A stretch of DNA of 11,854 bases from an uncultured bacterium (GTDB lineage Bacteria; Bacteroidota; Bacteroidia; Bacteroidales; Bacteroidaceae), in NCBI GenBank assembly GCA_905215655.1, contig CAJMQT010000063.1, positions 1 to 11,854 on the forward strand, written 5' to 3'. Below, one piece after another: positions 6,490-11,854 of the stretch. Within the stretch, counting starts at the first letter, position 1. The number at the start of each line of letters is the position of its first letter. The notes beneath the pieces were generated by a model. That model was given only the letters and a program-made list of their open reading frames with translations, searched no databases and was not told the origin of the DNA. Position numbers and translations under genes: made by a program.

Positions 6490-6600
6490 CATCGGCTACC
6501 AGCCCGGAGGGCTGAACCATTAGTAACCGGGTGTGGAGGAACGTAGTGACGACACGCCCGGATGTTACAAATCCAACCTATGCACCCGGAGCGGTGCTAC
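6490..6600. repeat. Left REP-like inverted repeat of the RAYT unit
   Basis: This 111-base repeat is the reverse complement of 7080-7190, with about seven differences. It contains three potential hairpins in series: AGCCC-GGA-GGGCT (6501-6513); a 46-base structure (6523-6568) with GTAAC/GTTAC outer arms, a 9-bp CCGGGTGTG/CACGCCCGG stem and an inner CGT/ACG turn; and GCACC/GGTGC (6582-6597). It ends 5 bases from the transposase stop codon. The arrangement fits a REP/BIME-type substrate for the adjacent Y1 transposase. Confidence 0.85.
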
Positions 6601-6605
6601 ATTAT

Positions 6606-7055
6606 TTAAAATATGGGCAAGTATTTCTCATCATATTCTATTCCGGTGGACTTCAAAAAATTAATGTATTCATCTTGTAATGATATTTTCTTGTGGTGCT
6701 CTTTCTGTCTCTTGATGTATTCAACGGCTCTGCTTATGTTATAGGCAGAACAAGAGAAAGCGGAGTATCCTTCTGCCCATCCATTCCACCCGGGAAAGTT
6801 CGCATTATCTTTCAGCCATAGGCTTGTGCTTTGTTTAACGGTTCTCGCAAATTCAGCGACAGATAGTTTTGTAGGTAGTTGGGCTAATATGTGTATGTGG
6901 TCGGGCATGCCTCCCACTCTGATCAACCGTGCATCGAGTTTTGTTATTATTCCCATGATGTAAGCATAAAACTCTTTTTCGTGTTCGGGGATTATTGTCC
7001 GTTCGCGTGAATGGGTCACGAACACGAAGTGTAAGATTATTTTCGAGTAGCTCAT
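6606..7055 (-). CDS. REP-associated tyrosine transposase (IS200-like Y1/HUH family)
   Basis: A 149-residue single-strand transposase of the Y1_Tnp/RAYT family. These enzymes nick DNA at hairpin-bearing repeats through a tyrosine. The HUH metal-binding pair is H53 and H55 in GGMPDHIHILAQL. The probable catalytic tyrosine is Y113 in VEYIKRQKEHH, with Q117 four residues on, as in IS608 TnpA (Y127/Q131). WAEGYSAFS (93-101) is the usual preceding block. The frame is open upstream to 7118, but that extension is encoded by the REP-like repeat, so I start at the ATG complementary to 7053-7055 (MSYSKIILHFVFVTHSRE). No Shine-Dalgarno site is seen. All catalytic residues are present, so the protein could be active. 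Confidence 0.9.
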   Translation of the reverse strand: MSYSKIILHFVFVTHSRERTIIPEHEKEFYAYIMGIITKLDARLIRVGGMPDHIHILAQLPTKLSVAEFARTVKQSTSLWLKDNANFPGWNGWAEGYSAFSCSAYNISRAVEYIKRQKEHHKKISLQDEYINFLKSTGIEYDEKYLPIF

Positions 7056-7079
7056 CTTTGTCGTTAATTTTTTGTATGG

Positions 7080-7190
7080 GTAGCACCACTTCGGGTGCAT
7101 AGGTTGGGTTCGTAACATCCGGGCGTGTCGTCACTACGTTCCTCCACACCCGGTTACCAATGGTTCAGCCCTCCGGGCTGGTAACGGATG
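7080..7190. repeat. Right REP-like inverted repeat of the RAYT unit
   Basis: This is the mirror copy of 6490-6600, also 111 bases. The 46-base central hairpin is identical in both copies. The differences fall in the outer end, the linkers, and the loop of the hairpin nearest the transposase, where CGGAGC is replaced by CGAAGT without touching the GCACC/GGTGC stem. Its inner end lies 24 bases upstream of the transposase start. Confidence 0.85.
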
Positions 7191-7268
7191 TTTTATTCGG
7201 TGCATGCGTATTGGGCGACTGTCATTTTTATTCGCTGCGTGTTTATTTACTCCGACGCATCGGGACGG

Positions 7269-9098
7269 TTATGAATGGGAACCGGACAACATTCTTTCGA
7301 GCAGATACGTGGCGTTCTGATTGCGTGCCACGCCTGGCGTGATCTTATATGTGTAAGTGATGTTTTCGGCAAGTTCGATCTCGAAACAGAAGTTATGGAA
7401 ACGCCGGGGACGGTCGTCGGCTATCTTGGAGAGTTCGAGATCGTGCGTCGCAATAAGCCCCGTGACGGGCAGTCGGGATATTTTTTCGAGGAAGAGGCGC
7501 GACCCGTTGAGTTTGTCGAGCGAGTTTGTGCCCTTCAATATCTCGTCAAGTATTATCAGAGAACGCCTTGCCGCGTCGCAACTTTCCATGAGCTGACGCA
7601 GCCTCAACAGTTCGGCGTTGAAGTAAGATATGCCGCGCGTCAGGTCGTCGGTTGTCCTCATGCCCGTGAAGAGGTTGAATATCGAGACGCGAAGGCTCTC
7701 CGCAAACACGGGCAGACCGTTCAGAGCGAGCACATAATTGATACCGACGGAGCGCAGGAATGTACTCTTGCCCGCCATGTTGGCGCCCGTAATGATGTAA
7801 TAGCTGCCGTCTTCGACGCTGAAATCGTTGCTCACCGCACCGGCGCCGAGGAAGGGATGATACAGCCCTTTGGCATTGTAGACCACGCCGTCGGCGTCAA
7901 CCACCTCCGCATCTGACGCCTCCGGATTGTTGAAACGGAAGACGGACATCGAGACAAGGGCGTCCAACCTGCTTACGCAGTCAATCCAGCGGGGCATTTC
8001 CTCGGCGTAGACGCGCTGCCATTTCAGGAACTTCCGCACGAGGAAAAAGTCGCTCAGAGCAAGAACATTGAAGATTATCAGCCCGAGGACGTTGGCTCGC
8101 CGGTCGAGACTTTTCAGTATTCCAGACAGCATGGAGAATGCTTCGAGGGCACCGTTTCCATCATTAAACAGCTCTGTTTTCAGCGTTTCAAGCTCCTTCG
8201 AGGTGAATTTTGCCTCATGGATGATGCGTATTAATAAGGTGTACGACCGCAGTTGTGTCTGCAAACGCTCCACAGCGCGGCTGATGTTTTTCACTGCCTT
8301 CGACGTGACCGACAGCACGACAAACAGCTGGACCGTGCCCCACAGCACGCTGACGGAGGCAGGCAGCACGCCGACGGCAGACAGGATGACAGACAGCAGA
8401 AAGCCGCCTATCGCACAGCAGGCAACGACAAGCGCCGCCGTTCCTTCGGCGAAAGGTGCCGGGCGCATGGTCTTCACCTTATATATAATGTCCAGCACAG
8501 CACTCGTGTCAGTCTTCTCAGACCTCACCGGCTCGTCTTTCACGCCGCATTGTCCCGCCGCAAGAAACTCTGTCCGCCACGGTTCCATGCCCGACAACTC
8601 TCTTATCGCCTCGCGACGGCTCTCCGTCGCCGCCCTGTCCGAAGGCAGACGGCTCAACATCCCGGCAAGCTCATCGCTGCCGCCGGAGGTCACCGTGCGG
8701 TCGATACGGTTGAAGAGAGACTCCCGTCCGAACACGTCAAGGTCGTAAGTGAAGGCATGCCGCGGGTCAACATACCGCCCGCCGTCGTCGAAACACGAGA
8801 AGTCGCCTTCAAGATATTTCAGTTCCTTGGCGTAGACGGCACGTCGCCGTCTCAGCCTTTCCGTCCTTTCGCCGTTTCGTATGTCCGCCCTTCTTACACA
8901 GGCGTAGGCAATCAGCAGCACAGCAGTCAGGCAGATAAGCCACGGACGGAAGTCATTCGCACAGTAAAGCACGAACGACGTCACAGCCAAACAGAACGTA
9001 ACAAGCTCGGAAACGACGTAAACCCTGTTTCGCCTTTTAAGCTCCGCTATCTCCGTCGACAGCTTCTGGACATTTGAAGAGTAGAATAATTTAAGCAT
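7269..9098 (-). CDS. Membrane-associated MutS-family ATPase
   Basis: A 609-residue protein whose C-terminal third is a MutS-type ABC ATPase: Walker A GANMAGKST (438-446), PVFAES (463-468), the SYFNAELLRL signature region (491-500), Walker B LIILDEI (514-520) and the H-loop ATHD (550-553). The helical core domain lies before it. The N-terminal mismatch-recognition domain of true MutS is absent. Instead there are hydrophobic helices at about 30-46 and 52-68, and again at about 221-245 and 250-268, suggesting a membrane protein with a cytosolic ATPase. No Smr nuclease domain of MutS2 is seen. Role unknown; calling it a mismatch repair enzyme would be unsafe. The ATG at 9098 follows the terminator of the upstream gene, so it is probably transcribed separately. 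A Bacteroidetes lineage-typical MutS-like family is likely. Confidence 0.85.
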   Translation of the reverse strand: MLKLFYSSNVQKLSTEIAELKRRNRVYVVSELVTFCLAVTSFVLYCANDFRPWLICLTAVLLIAYACVRRADIRNGERTERLRRRRAVYAKELKYLEGDFSCFDDGGRYVDPRHAFTYDLDVFGRESLFNRIDRTVTSGGSDELAGMLSRLPSDRAATESRREAIRELSGMEPWRTEFLAAGQCGVKDEPVRSEKTDTSAVLDIIYKVKTMRPAPFAEGTAALVVACCAIGGFLLSVILSAVGVLPASVSVLWGTVQLFVVLSVTSKAVKNISRAVERLQTQLRSYTLLIRIIHEAKFTSKELETLKTELFNDGNGALEAFSMLSGILKSLDRRANVLGLIIFNVLALSDFFLVRKFLKWQRVYAEEMPRWIDCVSRLDALVSMSVFRFNNPEASDAEVVDADGVVYNAKGLYHPFLGAGAVSNDFSVEDGSYYIITGANMAGKSTFLRSVGINYVLALNGLPVFAESLRVSIFNLFTGMRTTDDLTRGISYFNAELLRLRQLMESCDAARRSLIILDEILKGTNSLDKLNGSRLFLEKISRLPVTGLIATHDLELSKIADDRPRRFHNFCFEIELAENITYTYKITPGVARNQNATYLLERMLSGSHS

Positions 9099-9143
9099 GG
9101 AACATCAATCTAAACAATAAAAATACATAAAGTCACAAATCAA

Positions 9144-9182
9144 ACCCCGGTCCTCTCCCTATCGGAAAGTCAGGACCGGGGT
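9144..9182 (-). terminator. Intrinsic terminator of the receiver/PEP-synthase-like gene
   Basis: A perfect 11-bp GC-rich stem (9144-9154 with 9172-9182) has a 17-base loop and begins 5 bases after the stop codon of the 9188-11854 gene. In minus-strand reading it is followed by TTTGATTTGTG, a moderately T-rich tail. It separates that gene from the mutS-like gene. Confidence 0.88.
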
Positions 9183-9187
9183 CATTA

Positions 9188-11854
9188 TTATAGTACTACC
9201 ACTCCCTCTTGTTTCATTCCGTCCATCATGATTTTCAACGGTTTGTCAAAGCGGACGTGGCGTATGAACTGCGTCTCCTCTATCGCCGGCATGGCGTCAA
9301 GCAGCTCTTTCCGGAATATTCCGTCGTCTTTGTAAGTGTTGATGGTGAAATATCCGACGCCGAAACTTGTGAGGTTCTGGAAGAAGTGGGTGCCTTGGCT
9401 TGGGTCGATGCGGTAGTTTGACAGTCCGGCTTCCACAATAAGACGCGCCGCACTGATATGAGGCCACTTCACGGGAATGCCCAACCAGTAGTCGCTCGAC
9501 CCCCAACGACCGGGTCCCACGAGGACGTAGTTCTTTCCGTCGGCAATGAATTTGCGGTTGATACGCTCTATCTCGTCGGCTATCCGCGGGTTGTTCATCG
9601 CGGTAAAGTTCTCGTCCGTCTTGACATAAACGACATCGGTGATGTCTTCGCTGATACCATGTCCGAGCGAGTTGTGCGAGCGGAGGAGGCAGCGTTTGTC
9701 GTCGATAGCCGCCAAGTCCTCGTCCAACATCTGCTTGCTGTCCACGATCGGACGTATCTGCAACAGGTAAAGCTCGCCTGATCGGTCGGCGTTGAGATTG
9801 CAGGCAAACTCTATCTCCACCGGCCGGCGCATGCTGTCAGCACCGAACTTCATAGCCATCTGCAACAATTCGGGCAGAGGGAAGACGCCATGTTGCAGTA
9901 CTCCGCAGAATGAGATTATCTTTCTGCCGCCCTCATAAAGCCCGTCCCTGATGACCTGATCGTATGGGTCGAAGGTCGATGCGATGTAATTCAGCGAGCC
10001 GTCTTGGTCGGCTTCCTTCACTTTAAGTTTCAGAATATTAAATCCGTCGTCAACTTTGAAGTCGCAGTCGGCGTGTTTCATGTCGAGCGCATAGAACTGT
10101 GTCTGCGTCTCTTTGAGCGCTATCTCCATCTCGCTGGTCTGCAACACCTGATTGGGATGGTACGGACTGACGCGCAGGGTCTGTCCTCCGTCCACGATAT
10201 ACTTGCCCAGTCCGAGTGCGAGTGACGCTATTCCTTCCTCCGCCGTCTCGTCTCCGATGGGGTAATAGTTTATCGAACGGAGCACTCCGCTTATGTTGGG
10301 ATAGTATCGGTCGCCGTATTCCTTGCCTACCACTTCCTGCAAGATTACAGCCATCTTCTCTTGGTCGATGACATTGCTCGTTGCCGTCATATACGCCTTT
10401 GAGTCTTTGTAATACACCGAGGCGTAAACGCTCTTGATGGCGGCGGCGAGCATCTGCAACATCTTCTGCTTGTCTTCGAGGTTCGGAATCATATAGGTTG
10501 AGTAAATTCCGGCAAAGGGCTGATAGTGCGCATCTTCGAGAAGGCTCGACGAGCGGATGGCTATCGGGCGGTTGGTAGCCTCGAAGAAGGTTATAAAGTC
10601 TTCGATATAGCTGTCGGGCAGCTGTGCTTTGAGGAAGTGAGAGAGTATCTCTTCGTCGCCGGCGTCGCTCAAAGCGATGGGGTAAAGGTTGTTGCTCTCC
10701 ATGAATTGGTCGAACACGTCGGTGCAGAGCACCACCGTCTTTGGTATCGACACGCTGACGCCCTCGCGCTCGTTGAACTCGGGATGAGTCTTTATTATGT
10801 TGTCGAGGAAGGCGAGTCCGCGTCCTTTGCCGCCGAGGGAGCCGTCGCCGATGCGTGCGAAGTGGGCGTAACGGTCGAACTTGCGACGGTCGAAGACTGC
10901 AACGACACCGATATTTTTCATGTGGCGATATTGCACGATGGCGTCAAAGATGATTTGTCTGTGCAGGTCGACATCCTGCAATTTATGCCACGTTATGGTT
11001 TTCAAGAACTCGGAGACGGGGAATATCGCACGGGCACAGAGCCAGCGGCTCATGTGATTTCGTGAGATGTGATAGAGCATTGAGTCGTAAGGTATCTTGA
11101 AGATGTTGTCCTGCAACTGTTTCAGGGTGCTTACTTTCATTATCACCTCGTTGGTCTTCGGGTCGCGGAAGGTAAAGTCGCCGAAGCCCATGTGGTTCTC
11201 CATGAGGTGTCTGAGGTCAAGATCTTTCGTCTTGGAGTTTTTGTCTATGAAGCGGAAGTGCTCAGCCTCAGCCTTGCTGCGGTTGTCGCTCTCGCTGCTT
11301 TGCAGTATCAGCGGGATATACTCGTTGCGCTTTCTTATCTCCCGCAGGAGTTTCAATCCTGCCTCGGCGTCCTTCTCTCCGTCTTTCGGGAAACGGCAGT
11401 CGGATATCACTCCGAGCACGTTGTCAGGATGACGGTCGTACATTTCCATCGCCTCCTCGTAGGTTCTGGCGAGCACCACCTTCGGTCTGCCCCTCATACG
11501 GAGCATGGCGCTGTGCGGGTTGAGCGCCTCGGTAGAGAAGCGTTGGCTCTGTGCGAGGATGTAGCTGTAAAGCGTCGGCAACATGGATGAATAGAAACGT
11601 ATGCTGTCTTCGACGAGAAGTATCATCTGGACGCCTGCCTCCTCGATGTCGTGGTCAAGGTTCATCTTGTCCTCGATCAGTTTGATGATTGACATTATGA
11701 GGTTGGTGTTGCCCAGCCAGCAGAACACATAGTCAAAGATGGACAGGTCTTCGTTCTCCATGCGGCGCGTTATGCCGTGAGAGAACGGCGTCAGCACGAC
11801 GCATGGAATATCGGGAAACTTGTTCTTGACGGCTCTTGCCACGGTGAAGGCGTC
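9188..11854 (-). CDS. Receiver domain-PEP synthase-type ATP-grasp hybrid protein, 5' end outside window
   Basis: At least 888 residues. The frame is open to the right edge (DAFTVARAVKNKFPDIP crosses the GTG at 11842), so the true start lies outside. Numbering from that GTG: residues 1-65 look like the end of one receiver domain; 72-210 form a second, with ILLVEDS (acidic E78/D79), acceptor-type D148 in SDCRFP and K201. Residues about 310-700 are a PEP synthase/PPDK N-terminal ATP-grasp fold: GDGSLGGKGRGLAFL (333-347), IAIRSSSLLED (427-437) and ELYLLQIRPI (690-699). The C-terminal part has GPGRWGSSDYWLGIPVKW (777-794) and DPSQGTHFFQNL (813-824). The phosphohistidine swivelling domain and the PEP-binding barrel of real PEP synthase are absent. 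A signalling or regulatory kinase-like role is inferred; databases may name it PEP synthase. Confidence 0.85.
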   Translation of the reverse strand, partial: DAFTVARAVKNKFPDIPCVVLTPFSHGITRRMENEDLSIFDYVFCWLGNTNLIMSIIKLIEDKMNLDHDIEEAGVQMILLVEDSIRFYSSMLPTLYSYILAQSQRFSTEALNPHSAMLRMRGRPKVVLARTYEEAMEMYDRHPDNVLGVISDCRFPKDGEKDAEAGLKLLREIRKRNEYIPLILQSSESDNRSKAEAEHFRFIDKNSKTKDLDLRHLMENHMGFGDFTFRDPKTNEVIMKVSTLKQLQDNIFKIPYDSMLYHISRNHMSRWLCARAIFPVSEFLKTITWHKLQDVDLHRQIIFDAIVQYRHMKNIGVVAVFDRRKFDRYAHFARIGDGSLGGKGRGLAFLDNIIKTHPEFNEREGVSVSIPKTVVLCTDVFDQFMESNNLYPIALSDAGDEEILSHFLKAQLPDSYIEDFITFFEATNRPIAIRSSSLLEDAHYQPFAGIYSTYMIPNLEDKQKMLQMLAAAIKSVYASVYYKDSKAYMTATSNVIDQEKMAVILQEVVGKEYGDRYYPNISGVLRSINYYPIGDETAEEGIASLALGLGKYIVDGGQTLRVSPYHPNQVLQTSEMEIALKETQTQFYALDMKHADCDFKVDDGFNILKLKVKEADQDGSLNYIASTFDPYDQVIRDGLYEGGRKIISFCGVLQHGVFPLPELLQMAMKFGADSMRRPVEIEFACNLNADRSGELYLLQIRPIVDSKQMLDEDLAAIDDKRCLLRSHNSLGHGISEDITDVVYVKTDENFTAMNNPRIADEIERINRKFIADGKNYVLVGPGRWGSSDYWLGIPVKWPHISAARLIVEAGLSNYRIDPSQGTHFFQNLTSFGVGYFTINTYKDDGIFRKELLDAMPAIEETQFIRHVRFDKPLKIMMDGMKQEGVVVL

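Larger units (their letters stand above)
6490..7190 (-). mobile_element. RAYT unit bounded by 111-base inverted repeats
   Basis: The unit consists of one Y1/HUH transposase gene between two inverted copies of a structured repeat, with almost no other sequence. No target-site duplication is evident; Y1 enzymes do not normally make one. It sits between the mutS-like gene and the operon promoter and interrupts no recognisable gene. Whether the unit moves as a whole, or is a resident RAYT with its REPs, cannot be told from one copy. Confidence 0.75.

Noticed and set aside
9112..9144. Promoter for the mutS-like gene (TTTG, 21 bases, TATTGTTT on the minus strand)
   Set aside because: The -7 box differs from TAnnTTTG at two positions and the start site would leave a leader of only a few bases; too weak to annotate.
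9188..11842. GTG at 11842 as the start of the receiver/PEP-synthase-like gene
   Set aside because: The reading frame continues upstream to the window edge inside a receiver-like domain, so the gene is partial and the GTG is internal.

Overview
The window looks like chromosomal DNA from a Bacteroidales bacterium, most likely Prevotellaceae-like. Reasons: none of the genes has a Shine-Dalgarno site; the best promoter upstream of the glycine-cleavage operon matches the Bacteroidetes form (ATTG, 20 bases, TATATTTG); and the intergenic DNA is full of short periodic repeats. The genus assignment is inference. All real genes lie on the minus strand, so transcription runs from high to low coordinates.

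From right to left. (1) 9188-11854 is the 3' part of a large hybrid protein: tandem receiver-like domains joined to a PEP-synthase-type ATP-grasp domain. It runs off the right edge and ends at a strong intrinsic terminator (9144-9182). (2) 7269-9098 encodes a MutS-family ATPase with predicted membrane segments. (3) 6490-7190 is a compact mobile unit: a Y1/HUH REP-associated transposase (RAYT) gene between two inverted 111-base structured repeats. (4) 5916-6489 has no gene. It holds the operon promoter, three 8-base-pitch tandem arrays and a 22-base-pitch palindromic array. (5) 324-5915 is a five-gene operon, lplA-gcvT-gcvH-gcvPA-gcvPB, encoding T, H and split P proteins of the glycine cleavage system plus the ligase that can load lipoate on the H protein. 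(6) 1-323 has no confident gene. It holds a second 22-base-pitch array inside a larger inverted repeat, and a structured palindrome at the left edge.

The operon is a coherent pathway. LplA attaches lipoate to GcvH; GcvPA and GcvPB decarboxylate glycine and pass aminomethyl to lipoyl-GcvH; GcvT passes the one-carbon unit to tetrahydrofolate. The L protein (dihydrolipoyl dehydrogenase) is not here. Spacing is tight (24 bases) at lplA/gcvT and gcvPA/gcvPB. The two spacers around gcvH are 144 and 183 bases and carry near-identical direct repeats.

The most unusual content is non-coding: two arrays of 15-base AAAAG-N5-CTTTT modules on a strict 22-base pitch at both ends of the operon region, and a separate class of 8-base-pitch arrays with different unit sequences but the same period. 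I recognise no named system that explains either. The coding genes belong to known families.
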